Shown one piece after another: positions 56,474-64,000 of a stretch of DNA of 64,000 bases. Source of the DNA: ZC4RG17 sp036380875. GTDB lineage: Bacteria; Actinomycetota; Acidimicrobiia; Spongiisociales; ZC4RG35. Made by a program: the position numbers and the translations under genes. Within the stretch, counting starts at the first letter, position 1; every line of letters begins with the position of its first letter. The notes below the pieces were generated by a model. It made no database searches, was not told where the DNA came from, and saw only the letters and a list, made by a program, of their open reading frames with translations. The stretch is from the NCBI GenBank assembly GCA_036380875.1, contig DASVDX010000054.1:1-64000 (forward strand). The letters run 5' to 3'.

Positions 56474-57217
56474 ATGGCAGTGGACGACATCCTCGAGGCA
56501 CGCGGGCTGAACAAGGCCTACGGAGGCCTCCAGGCCGTGCGCAACTGCACGTTCACCGTGGAGAGAGGCTCGATCACGTCTCTGATCGGTCCCAATGGAG
56601 CAGGCAAGACCACTGCCTTCGACCTCATCAACGGGGTGGTGGTCCCCGACTCGGGTCAGGTGATCTTCGACGGAGTCGACGTGACCGGGCGGCTCCCGCA
56701 CACGCTCACCCGGATGGGTATGAGCCGCACCTTCCAGATCACCCGCGACCTGCGTGACATGACGGTTCTCGAGAACATGGTCGTCAGCTCACCCGCGCGA
56801 GGGTGGCGCACGCTGGTCGGCACGAAGGTGCAGCGTCACGAAAAAGACAGGGCGATGGATCTCCTCGACTTCGTCGGGATCTCCCATCTCGCCCACACCC
56901 CGGCCGACCGCCTCTCCTACGGCCAGCGGAAGCTGCTCGAGTTCGCGTCCGTCCTCATGTCGGACCCGAAGCTCGTCCTGCTGGACGAACCCGCCGGGGG
57001 AGTCAACCCGGCGCTCCTCGAACGGATCATCGACCGCATCCAGGCCTTGAACCGCTCGGGCATCACCTTCCTCTTGGTCGAGCACAAGATCGACATGGTC
57101 ATGCAGCTGAGCCATCGGGTGATCGTGATGGCGCACGGGGAGGTGCTCGCCGAAGGCACGCCCGACGAGATCCAGCGCAACGACATGGTCCTCGACGCCT
57201 ACCTGGGCAAGGTATGA
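56474..57217 (+). CDS. livG: Liv-type ABC transporter ATP-binding protein LivG
   Basis: 247 residues. Walker A GPNGAGKTTAFDLI, signature LSYGQRKLLEFASVLM, Walker B KLVLLDEPAGGVNP, and the switch VEHKIDMVMQLSHRV, all of the LivG type. Forms the ATPase heterodimer with LivF. ATG 56474 is used; TTG 56471 is adjacent. There is no good ribosome binding site, and it follows the binding-protein gene by 73 nt with a hairpin between. Confidence 0.93.
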   Translation: MAVDDILEARGLNKAYGGLQAVRNCTFTVERGSITSLIGPNGAGKTTAFDLINGVVVPDSGQVIFDGVDVTGRLPHTLTRMGMSRTFQITRDLRDMTVLENMVVSSPARGWRTLVGTKVQRHEKDRAMDLLDFVGISHLAHTPADRLSYGQRKLLEFASVLMSDPKLVLLDEPAGGVNPALLERIIDRIQALNRSGITFLLVEHKIDMVMQLSHRVIVMAHGEVLAEGTPDEIQRNDMVLDAYLGKV

Positions 57218-57960
57218 GCGCCCTGCTCGAGCTTCGCGATGTGCGGGCCGGTTACGGCAAAGGGCCGGACATCCTCCAGCAGGTCGACCTCACCATCGAG
57301 GAGGGGCGGTCCGCCTGCATCATCGGGCCCAACGGCGCCGGCAAGTCCACACTGCTCAAGGTGGTCGCCGGGATCCTCTCGCCGCGGGCCGGCGAGATCC
57401 TCTTTCGCGGTGAGCCGGTCGCCGGCAAGCGCCCCGACCAGCTGCTGCGACGCGGCATCAGCTACGTGCCCCAGGAGCGGAGCGTCTTTCCGACCATGAC
57501 GGTGCGGGAAAACCTGAACATGGGCGCCTACTCGCTGTCCGACAAGTCGGTGGTCGCCGAGCGGCTCGAGCGGGTGCTCGACATGTTCCCGGTGCTCGCG
57601 GAGCGCCGGAACCAGTTGGCCGGCACGCTCTCGGGAGGGGAGCAGCAGATGCTCACCCTCGGACGGGCGCTGATGGTGAAACCCGCGTTGTTGATGGTCG
57701 ACGAGCCGAGCCTGGGTCTCGCCCCCCAGGTCGCCGACCTGATCTTCGAGACGCTCCAGCATCTCGATGGTTCTGAGACGACGGTTCTCTTGGTCGAACA
57801 GAACGCTCACCGCGGCCTCGAGGCGGTCCAATGGGGAATCGTCTTGGACCTGGGGACCAAACGGTTCGAGGGCCCGGCGAACTCGATCCTCGACGACCCC
57901 CGGATCCGGGAGCTGTATCTCGGCACCCGGGTGGGCAGCGCGCCGGAGGTGGCGGAGTGA
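57214..57960 (+). CDS. livF: Liv-type ABC transporter ATP-binding protein LivF
   Basis: 248 residues. Walker A GPNGAGKSTLLKVVAG, signature LSGGEQQMLTLGRALM, Walker B LLMVDEPSLGLAP, and switch LLVEQNAHRGLEAV. FVPTMTVRENL-type Q-loop region is YVPQERSVFPTMTVRENLNM. Start ATG 57214 overlaps the LivG stop by 4 nt; its stop overlaps the LivH start the same way, so the unit is tightly coupled. Confidence 0.93.
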   Translation: MSALLELRDVRAGYGKGPDILQQVDLTIEEGRSACIIGPNGAGKSTLLKVVAGILSPRAGEILFRGEPVAGKRPDQLLRRGISYVPQERSVFPTMTVRENLNMGAYSLSDKSVVAERLERVLDMFPVLAERRNQLAGTLSGGEQQMLTLGRALMVKPALLMVDEPSLGLAPQVADLIFETLQHLDGSETTVLLVEQNAHRGLEAVQWGIVLDLGTKRFEGPANSILDDPRIRELYLGTRVGSAPEVAE

Positions 57961-58832
57961 CCAACGTCCTCCAAGTCCTCGTGCTCGGTCTTCTCCTCGG
58001 CGGTGTCTACGCCCTGATGGCATCGGGACTCACGTTGATGTTCGGCGTCATGCGGGTCGTGAACCTCGCCCACGCCGCGTTCACGATCCTCGCCGCCTAC
58101 ATCGCCTTCTACGCCTTCACGCTGTTCCAGGTGGATCCGGTGGTGTCGATCCTGATCACGATGCCGATCATGTTCGTGGTGGGGATGGTCGTGTACATCG
58201 CCTTGTTCCCCCGCATCGAAAACTCTCCGAAGTACGTCGAGATGACCGTGCTGGCCACGTTCGCCCTGGCGCTGATCGTCGAGGGCACCTTGACGTACTT
58301 CTTCACCGGGATCTTCCGATCGACCCGGCCTGACTATGCCACGGACTCCTTCTTCTGGGGCGACTTGTTCGTCCCCAAAGGCCAGTTGTGGGCTCTTGCG
58401 GTGAGCCTCGTCCTGCTCCTCGCACTCTGGGCGTTCCTCAAGTTCACCAAGTTCGGCAACGCTGTCCGGGCGACCATGCAGAACCGCACCGCGGCGGAGA
58501 TCGTGGGGGTGAACGTCCGCCAGGTGTCGACGGTGTCGTTCGGTGTGGGGATGGCTCTCGCCGGGGCGTCGGGGTCGCTGCTCAGCTATCTGTTCCCGTT
58601 CTTCCCCGCCCGCCACTGGCAATGGGTCGCCATCCTGCTGTCCCTCATCGTCCTCGGCGGGCTGGGGAGCCTCAAAGGCGCCTTCATCGGCGCCATGGCT
58701 CTGGCCGTGGCGAGTGCCTTCGTCACCGACCGCTTCGGCCCGACCTGGTCGCCGGTGACTTTCTACCTGGCTCTGTTCATCGTCCTCCTGGTGCGACCCC
58801 AAGGCCTGTTCGGGAAGGTGGTGCGGATCTAG
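57957..58832 (+). CDS. livH: Liv-type ABC transporter permease LivH
   Basis: 291-residue permease with about eight hydrophobic helices. N-terminal LVLGLLLGGVYALMASGLTLMFGVMRVVNLAHAAFTILAAY is the classic LivH start. The EAA-like coupling loop is AVRATMQNRTAAEIVGVNVRQV, and the end is VLGGLGSLKGAFIGAMALAVASAFV. GTG 57957 overlaps the LivF stop as GTGA. Confidence 0.93.
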   Translation: MTNVLQVLVLGLLLGGVYALMASGLTLMFGVMRVVNLAHAAFTILAAYIAFYAFTLFQVDPVVSILITMPIMFVVGMVVYIALFPRIENSPKYVEMTVLATFALALIVEGTLTYFFTGIFRSTRPDYATDSFFWGDLFVPKGQLWALAVSLVLLLALWAFLKFTKFGNAVRATMQNRTAAEIVGVNVRQVSTVSFGVGMALAGASGSLLSYLFPFFPARHWQWVAILLSLIVLGGLGSLKGAFIGAMALAVASAFVTDRFGPTWSPVTFYLALFIVLLVRPQGLFGKVVRI

Positions 58833-59867
58833 ATGGCCGACATCCACGTCGAACCAGTCGTCGAAGCCGACGAAGCTCCGGCTCCGGAGGAGCGCCGGGG
58901 CGGCTCTCGCTCGCGGATGATCGTCGGGATACTCGTGGCCGTCGTGGTGCTGGGCCTGCCCCTCGCCCGGCCCTGGATCTCTGCCTACAACTACGTGCTC
59001 CAGGTGGGCCTGCTCATCCTCATGTGGGTGGCGATGGCTTCGAGTTGGAACATCATCGGAGGATTCGCCGGGTACATCTCCCTCGGCCACAACGTCTTCT
59101 TCGGGATCGGCGGCTACTTCTCGGGCCTGTTGCTCGCCTACCTGGGCTGGTCCCCTTTCGCCACCGCCCTCGGGGCCGGAGTCGTCGCCATGGCTGTGGG
59201 CGTGCTGGTCGGTCTGATCACGCTCCGAACCCGCGGCCCCGCTTTCATCATCTCGACGATCGCGCTCCTGCTGTTGGTGCACAACGCCATCGACAACTGG
59301 GAGCTGGCCGGGGCGGCGAGCGGCCTCAGCCTCCCACTGCCTCCTCTGCCGGTCGAGTGGCTCAAGGTGCCGTTCTATTACGGGATGGCCTTCTGCGCAT
59401 TCGGGGCAGTGGGGCTGGCGTATTGGCTGGCCCACTCCAAGTTCGGGCTGGGATTGCGCGCTCTCTCCCAGGACGAGACGAAGGCGGAGGTGGCGGGCAT
59501 CAACACGAGGATGTACAAGGTGACGGCCTACGGGCTCAGCGCCTTCTTCATCGGAGTGGCTGGGGCGCTGTTCGGCTATTCGCTCTCGTATCTGCGGCCG
59601 ACCACGTTCTTCGAGATCGGCCTCGCCGCCCAGATGGTGCTGATGTCGATCCTCGGCGGAAGAGCAACCGTGGCCGGCCCGGTCATCGGGGCCGTGATCA
59701 TCACGGCCGTCAACGAGTACTCCGTCGTGCAGTTCGGCGCCACCCCGCTGAACATCGTCGTGACGGGATTGATCCTCCTCGCCACGCTGCTCTTCTTCCC
59801 CCTCGGCATCGTCGGCAGCCTCCGCGAGGCGGGCAGGCTCCCGCGCTGGCTGGACTGGGACAGCTAG
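58833..59867 (+). CDS. livM: Liv-type ABC transporter permease LivM
   Basis: 344-residue permease. N-terminal acidic stretch (ADIHVEPVVEADEAPAPEERRGG) is cytoplasmic, then ASSWNIIGGFAGYISLGHNVFFGIGGYFSGLLLAYL (BPD_transp_2 start) and coupling loop SKFGLGLRALSQDETKAEVAGINTRMYKVTAYGLSAFF. ATG 58833 directly follows the LivH stop. Its end overlaps the convergent DUF3006 gene by 4 nt. Confidence 0.92.
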   Translation: MADIHVEPVVEADEAPAPEERRGGSRSRMIVGILVAVVVLGLPLARPWISAYNYVLQVGLLILMWVAMASSWNIIGGFAGYISLGHNVFFGIGGYFSGLLLAYLGWSPFATALGAGVVAMAVGVLVGLITLRTRGPAFIISTIALLLLVHNAIDNWELAGAASGLSLPLPPLPVEWLKVPFYYGMAFCAFGAVGLAYWLAHSKFGLGLRALSQDETKAEVAGINTRMYKVTAYGLSAFFIGVAGALFGYSLSYLRPTTFFEIGLAAQMVLMSILGGRATVAGPVIGAVIITAVNEYSVVQFGATPLNIVVTGLILLATLLFFPLGIVGSLREAGRLPRWLDWDS

Positions 59868-60103
59868 TCGCGGTCGGCGAGGCGGCTGCCCCGCTCACGG
59901 AGTTGTTCCATCTTCTCGCCGATCCGTTCGTCGGCGTCGGTGGTCGCCTGATGGTCGACCTCGAGGCTCAACCGGAGCCACGTGCCTTTTTTCGTGCCGG
60001 CGGGCAACTCGGAGCGGGGAACCACGAACTCGATTTCGTCTTCGCCCACCAGGAGCACCGCCAGATCGCCTTCGAACCTGTCCACCACTGCCTTCATCGC
60101 CAT
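59864..60103 (-). CDS. DUF3006 family protein
   Basis: 79 residues. Starts MAMKAVVDRFEGDLAVLLVGEDEIEFVVPRSELPAGTKKGTWLRLSLEVD, the compact beta-barrel-like DUF3006 pattern, and ends in a charged helix. Function unknown. As I recall, DUF3006 genes often sit beside genes for ComEC/Rec2-like MBL proteins, and here the MBL-HhH gene lies 11 nt upstream on the same strand, so it probably belongs to the same system. GAGGAGGTGACGT precedes ATG 60103. Confidence 0.82.
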   Translation of the reverse strand: MAMKAVVDRFEGDLAVLLVGEDEIEFVVPRSELPAGTKKGTWLRLSLEVDHQATTDADERIGEKMEQLRERGSRLADRD

Positions 60104-60114
60104 ACGTCACCTCC

Positions 60115-62346
60115 TCAGCCTGCGCAGGCCAGGCCTTCTTCTTCGATGTCGGCGAGACGCTTCGGGCCGATCCCGTCGATGCGCTCCATGCTGTCGACCG
60201 AGGAGAACGGCCGCAACCGGAGGATCTGCTGGGCCCGTTCGGGCCCGATGTGGATGATCCGCTCCAGCTCTTCGGGCGGTGCGCTGTTGATGTCCACCTG
60301 CCACGGCTCACAGGCGCTGGACGTCGCCTCTTGCGGGGAGGTCGTCGTTGTGGTCGTGGTGGTGGGAGCAGGCAGCGGCGCCGAGGCGCCTGTCGTCTCG
60401 ACGGTCATCGACTCGCCGTCGGTCGTGACGACCACCGTGCCGTGGACGTCGGTGCCGTAGACGTCCACGCCGTGATCGGCGAGGCGGGCGAGCACTTCGG
60501 CGGAGGGATGCCCGTACTGGTTGCCCGCCCCTGCCGAGTAGACGGCGATGCGGGGCGACACGGCGGCGAGGAACGGCTCCGAGGTGGACGCCGCCGAGCC
60601 GTGGTGGCCCACGTGGAGGACGTCGGCGGAGAGGTCGTGGCCCCGCTGCAGCATGCCGGCTTCGGCGGGCGCTTCGGCGTCGCCGGGGAAGAGGAAGGTC
60701 ACTTCGCCGAAGGTGATGCGGAGGGCGATCGAGCCGTCGTTCAGCTCACCTCCGATGGAGGCGGGGTTGACCACCTCGACGTGGGCCGAGCCGATGTCGT
60801 AGGCCTCGCCGGCGCGGGGCTCGTGGTATCCGGCGTCGGCGGCAAGGATGGCGTCGAGGGCCCGTTCGAAGGTGAGTGTCGTGTGCTGGTCTCCCGACAT
60901 CCACACCTCGGTCACAGGGAAGGCCACCAGCACGTCGGCTAGTTGTCCGATGTGGTCGGCGTCGGGATGGGTACCGACCAGGAGGTCGATCGCCTCCACC
61001 CCGGCCCGGCGGAGGTGGGGCACCACGTCCGTGCGGTCGTGGCGCCCGGCGTCGATGACGATCGTGAAGTCGGGGCCGGCGAGAAGCGTCGAATCTCCCT
61101 GGCCGACGTCGAAGAAGTGGACGGCCAGATCCCCGTCGACGTCCGCTACGCCGCCTGGGGCGGCGGCAACAGTCGTGGGAGCGGTAACGGCTGTCGTGGA
61201 GGTAGTAGACGTCGTGGTCGTCGAGATCGACGTGGACGTCGACGTCGACGATGTGGTCGATGAGGTCGGGGATGTGGTCGAACCGGCGGTCGTGGTGGGG
61301 GCGGCCGTCGAGGCGATGGGTCCGGCTGAGCTCGTCGTGGATGGAGGCGCCGCCTCGGTGACGGAGCCGTTGCCGTCGGCGTTGGCGCTCATGGCGAACA
61401 GCAGCAGAGCCACCGCCACCCCCGGCGCCCATGCCGGCGAAACGGGCCTCGCCGGCCGTACCAGCCTCTCTCGCTCCTGGCGGAGGTCGGTCAGCCGCTG
61501 CTCGGCCGCCTGCAGGCTCTCGGCCGCGTGGCCGACTGCTTCGGCCGCGGCGGGGACGGGGTCGGCTCCGGCGGCAAGCGCTCTGCAGGAGGCCAGCACA
61601 ACCGCGAGCCGCTCGGACGGACCTGCCAGGATGTGATCGCGCTTGCGGGTGGAGACGGCGGCGTAGAGGCCTTCGCGTCGGAGGCCGACATCCGCCAGCT
61701 TGTCGTAGCGGAATTCGACGTTCTTGTTGCCGGAGAAGACCATGCGCCGGTCGGTGAAGTGGACGTTCCCGAAGTCGATCGCTCGCCACACTGTCTGACC
61801 CTCTCGGCGGCGGGTCTCGAGAAGGGTGACGTCGGGCACGGTCGCCAGGCCGGTTTCGGTCTTCGCCGTGGGGATGTCGACCTCGGTCGGGGCGAGCGCT
61901 CGGATCCACTCGTGATGCCGGCGGGCTGTCGCCAGTTCATGGGCGGCTCGTTCCCGCTCGGCGGCGGCTGTGGCGATCTGGGCGTCGAGGCGGCGCACTT
62001 CGGCCTGGTACCCGGCCCAGAGCCGGCGCCGACTCCACCAGGCGCTCCAGGTCTTGGGCGACCAGAACTTCCACCACTGCGGCGCCTCGCCGCTGACCGC
62101 GTCCCAGAAGGCGTCGGCGTCGATCACCCGCAGCTGCGCCCGTTCCCCATCGATCGTCAGCGCGAAGCCTTCGAGGTTCCGGGCCAACTGGAGCTCGGAG
62201 ATCGACCATGTGCCCTCTCGTCCGTCAGATGTGCGGAGGGAGAGCCGGTCGCCTTCGACGACGGCTTCGACGTCACGGCTGTGGGTGCCCCTTTCCAGCG
62301 TGGCACGGAAGGTCGGCATCTCTACCGCGATATCGGAATGCCCCAT
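60115..62346 (-). CDS. Single-span membrane protein with extracellular ComEC-like MBL and HhH domains
   Basis: 743 residues. About 1-100: beta-rich N-terminal domain. About 110-150: coiled coil. About 160-260: second beta-rich part (RAIDFGNVHFTDRRMVFSGNKNVEFRY) recalling GRAM/PH-like folds. 270-297: coiled coil. 304-320: the only membrane span, with basic residues before it (N-in, C-out). 330-398: Ser/Thr linker. 407-650: MBL domain as in ComEC (HFFDVGQGDSTLL, metal motif THPDADH, HVGHHGSAAS). 655-675: Thr linker. 683-740: two helix-hairpin-helix units as in ComEA (VDINSAPPEELERIIHIGPERAQQIL). It could cut or hold DNA or nucleotides outside the membrane. ATG 62346 is uncertain; 62319 is an alternative. 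Confidence 0.85.
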   Translation of the reverse strand: MGHSDIAVEMPTFRATLERGTHSRDVEAVVEGDRLSLRTSDGREGTWSISELQLARNLEGFALTIDGERAQLRVIDADAFWDAVSGEAPQWWKFWSPKTWSAWWSRRRLWAGYQAEVRRLDAQIATAAAERERAAHELATARRHHEWIRALAPTEVDIPTAKTETGLATVPDVTLLETRRREGQTVWRAIDFGNVHFTDRRMVFSGNKNVEFRYDKLADVGLRREGLYAAVSTRKRDHILAGPSERLAVVLASCRALAAGADPVPAAAEAVGHAAESLQAAEQRLTDLRQERERLVRPARPVSPAWAPGVAVALLLFAMSANADGNGSVTEAAPPSTTSSAGPIASTAAPTTTAGSTTSPTSSTTSSTSTSTSISTTTTSTTSTTAVTAPTTVAAAPGGVADVDGDLAVHFFDVGQGDSTLLAGPDFTIVIDAGRHDRTDVVPHLRRAGVEAIDLLVGTHPDADHIGQLADVLVAFPVTEVWMSGDQHTTLTFERALDAILAADAGYHEPRAGEAYDIGSAHVEVVNPASIGGELNDGSIALRITFGEVTFLFPGDAEAPAEAGMLQRGHDLSADVLHVGHHGSAASTSEPFLAAVSPRIAVYSAGAGNQYGHPSAEVLARLADHGVDVYGTDVHGTVVVTTDGESMTVETTGASAPLPAPTTTTTTTTSPQEATSSACEPWQVDINSAPPEELERIIHIGPERAQQILRLRPFSSVDSMERIDGIGPKRLADIEEEGLACAG

Positions 62347-62455
62347 AGTGGCCTGTAATCGAAGGCCTGGGTCGGTCGGACCAGCCAGCAGGCTACTCAC
62401 CGGGGAGTAGGCGGTATTCCTCCCTCGGGACGATGTGGAGACGGAGGCGCCGATA

Positions 62456-62461
62456 TACCGT
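62456..62461 (+). promoter_or_regulatory. -10-like box fixing the histidine kinase start
   Basis: TACCGT, 6 nt before GTG 62468. This spacing, repeated across the window, favours GTG 62468 over the upstream in-frame GTG 62435. Confidence 0.45.
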
Positions 62462-62467
62462 GCGGGG

Positions 62468-63580
62468 GTGGCCCTGAGGACGTCCGTGTGGTCGACCAGC
62501 TCGGTGGTGGCCGTCTTGCAGGTCGGCGCCACATTCGCCGCTTCCATGAACGGCAGGCAGCCGCTGCGCCACCCACTCGACTCCCTGGCCGTCGTCCTCC
62601 TCCTGGTCGGGCCATTGGCGCTGCTGGGACGGGAGCGGTGGCCGGTAGCGACCGTTGGGATGACGGTCGCCACCACCACGCTCTACCTGGGGATGGGATA
62701 CCCGTACGGGCCGGTGTTCCTCTCCGTCGTGGTGGCGGTCTTCACGGCCATCCGCCGGGGCCATCGGTACTCCACCTACGTCTGGTTGGCCGCCGGCCTC
62801 GTGGCGCTCTGGGCCGCCTACCAGTGGTCGCCCCGCATAGTCGAGACCCACGGGCCTCTCCATTTCCTGTTCATCGTCGGTTGGATGGGAGTGCTGCTCG
62901 CTGTATCCGAGATCGCCCGCATCCAGACGGTGCGGGCGGAAGAGCGGAAGCGGGCAGAAGAGGAGGAGGCAGAGCGCAGGGCGGCGGACCGGCGCCTGCA
63001 ACTCGCTCAGGAACTGCACGACGTGCTCGCCCACCACATCTCTTTGATCAACGTGCAAGCCAGCGTCGCCCTCCATCTCCTCGACGAGAAGCCGGAGAGC
63101 GCCCGCCCCGCCCTCACCGCCATCAAAGAGGCGAGCCGGGAATCCCTCAATGAGTTGAGGACCGCGCTGGACCTGCTCCGACGGGGCGAAGCTCCCCGCA
63201 AACCCGCCCCCGGGCTGGCCGACCTCGGGGAGTTGATCGCCGGGGTGCAAGCCAGTGGCCTCCTGGTGACGCTCGAACGGCGCGGGGAGCCGCGGGAGGT
63301 GCCGGCGGCGGTCGGCCAGGCTGCCTACCGGATCGTCCAGGAAGCTCTTACCAACGTCACGCGGCATTCGAAAGCCCGTTCCGCCCGGGTCCGTATCGGG
63401 TACACCGACGGCATCGAGATCGAAGTAGTCGACGACGGGATCGGCGGCCAGGCCGAAGAAGGGACCGGGCTGTCGGGGATGCGGCGCCGGGCGGAGTCTC
63501 TGGGCGGCTCCTTCGAAGCCGGCCCGGTACCGGGTGGCGGCGTCCGCGTCTGGGCCCGTCTGCCGGGGGGTGCCACATGA
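62468..63580 (+). CDS. NarL-type sensor histidine kinase
   Basis: 370 residues. About five membrane helices (up to residue 150) form an unspecialised sensor region. The dimerisation/phosphoacceptor domain (HisKA_3) has H184 in QLAQELHDVLAHHISLINVQASVALHLL. The ATPase domain has N-box VQEALTNVTRHSKARSA, then VVDDGIGG and GTGLSGMRRRAESLGG. Signal unknown. Its stop overlaps the response regulator ATG as ATGA. It is divergent from the MBL-HhH gene, with about 120 nt between the two starts. Confidence 0.9.
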   Translation: MALRTSVWSTSSVVAVLQVGATFAASMNGRQPLRHPLDSLAVVLLLVGPLALLGRERWPVATVGMTVATTTLYLGMGYPYGPVFLSVVVAVFTAIRRGHRYSTYVWLAAGLVALWAAYQWSPRIVETHGPLHFLFIVGWMGVLLAVSEIARIQTVRAEERKRAEEEEAERRAADRRLQLAQELHDVLAHHISLINVQASVALHLLDEKPESARPALTAIKEASRESLNELRTALDLLRRGEAPRKPAPGLADLGELIAGVQASGLLVTLERRGEPREVPAAVGQAAYRIVQEALTNVTRHSKARSARVRIGYTDGIEIEVVDDGIGGQAEEGTGLSGMRRRAESLGGSFEAGPVPGGGVRVWARLPGGAT

Positions 63581-64000
63581 TCCGGATCGTGATCGCCGAC
63601 GACCAGGCACTGGTCAGGGCCGGGTTCAAGTCTTTGCTGGACGCCCAGCCCGACATGACCGTCGTGGGCGAGGCCGGCGACGGCGAGGAAGCGGTCCGTG
63701 TCGCCCGGGAGGAAGAGCCTGATGTCGTGTTGATGGACATCCGCATGCCCGGCGTCGACGGGCTGGAAGCCACGCACCGGATCTCCGCCGACGACCGCCT
63801 CGCCGACACCAAGGTGGTGATCCTCACGACCTTCGACCTCGACGAGTACGTGTTCGAGGCCCTCCGGGGCGGAGCGGCCGGGTTCCTCGTCAAGGACACC
63901 GAGCCCGACGAGTTGTTGCGGGCGGTGCGGACCGTCGTCGAGGGCGGGGCGCTCCTCTCGCCGGGGGTGACCCGACGCCTCATCGAGGAGTTCTCGCTCC
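63577..64000 (+). CDS. NarL/LuxR-type response regulator, 3' end outside window
   Basis: 141 complete codons visible. The receiver domain has acidic residues in IRIVIADDQALVRAGF, the phosphoacceptor D54 in VVLMDIRMPGVDGLEA, the conserved threonine in VVILTTFDLDEY, and the lysine in GFLVKDTEPDELL. The expected LuxR-type HTH output domain lies beyond 64000; the linker (GALLSPGVTRRLIEEF) is present. Coupled by 4 nt overlap to the kinase. Confidence 0.93.
   Translation, partial: MIRIVIADDQALVRAGFKSLLDAQPDMTVVGEAGDGEEAVRVAREEEPDVVLMDIRMPGVDGLEATHRISADDRLADTKVVILTTFDLDEYVFEALRGGAAGFLVKDTEPDELLRAVRTVVEGGALLSPGVTRRLIEEFSL

Noticed and set aside
61140..61340. GTCGAC-rich tandem-like stretch as a possible regulatory repeat
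   Set aside because: It encodes the Ser/Thr linker of the MBL-HhH protein on the reverse strand; the repetition follows from codon use.

Overview
The window is dense, high-GC bacterial chromosome with no rRNA, tRNA, CRISPR array, prophage or insertion-sequence transposase that I can see. The gene content points to an actinobacterium: an F420/FMN split-barrel (PPOX-class) oxidoreductase, a WYL regulator, DUF202 membrane proteins, an HTH_42 protein, a SigG-type ECF sigma factor, a GlgE alpha-glucan cluster and a PIN-PhoH protein. At least sixteen genes have a TANNNT-like box 6-9 nt before the start codon, which implies widespread leaderless transcription. The class (perhaps Acidimicrobiia) is a guess.

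Layout. 1-6.2 kb, forward: the 3' part of a K+-dependent membrane pyrophosphatase, a SnoaL-like protein, a sulfotransferase, a tandem two-domain histidine phosphatase, a methyltransferase and a PIN-PhoH ATPase. 6217-6323: a palindromic repeat element between convergent genes. 6.3-24.5 kb: mixed housekeeping and accessory genes, including HrpB, a PPOX protein, DUF445, an MFS carrier, a thioesterase, threonine aldolase, KAS III, a metal-dependent hydrolase, a DUF202 pair, an HTH_42 protein, a LysE exporter, a PLP decarboxylase, an ECF sigma factor, a lipoprotein and a WYL regulator with a divergent 53-residue protein.

24.5-38.3 kb, reverse: an alpha-glucan/trehalose cluster transcribed as GlgB, TreY, MalQ, GlgX, then GlgE and a TreS-maltokinase fusion. 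TreS-Mak converts trehalose to maltose and then maltose-1-phosphate, GlgE polymerises it and GlgB branches it. GlgX, MalQ and TreY remodel or recycle the glucan. TreZ, the usual partner of TreY, is absent from the window. GlgE-TreS/Mak appears to have its own promoter.

39-46.5 kb: an HxlR regulator facing a 37-codon micro-ORF and an alpha/beta hydrolase with a probable frameshift, with two dyad operators between them; an epoxide-hydrolase-like gene; a DrrAB-type exporter with a divergent TetR regulator and a 29-bp palindromic operator; exonuclease III; and an ArsR-SRPBCC pair. 46.5-54.8 kb, reverse: a recC-recB-recD operon with 4-nt overlaps. 55-59.9 kb: a Liv-type ABC importer (binding protein, two ATPases, two permeases). 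59.9-64 kb: a DUF3006 gene and an unusual single-span membrane protein with an extracellular ComEC-like metallo-beta-lactamase plus HhH module, divergent from a NarL-type two-component system cut by the window end.

There is no gene-free stretch longer than about 160 bases. The most distinctive items are the MBL-HhH membrane protein with DUF3006, the REPIN-like element, the HxlR/micro-ORF/frameshift locus and the CTG-initiated treY.
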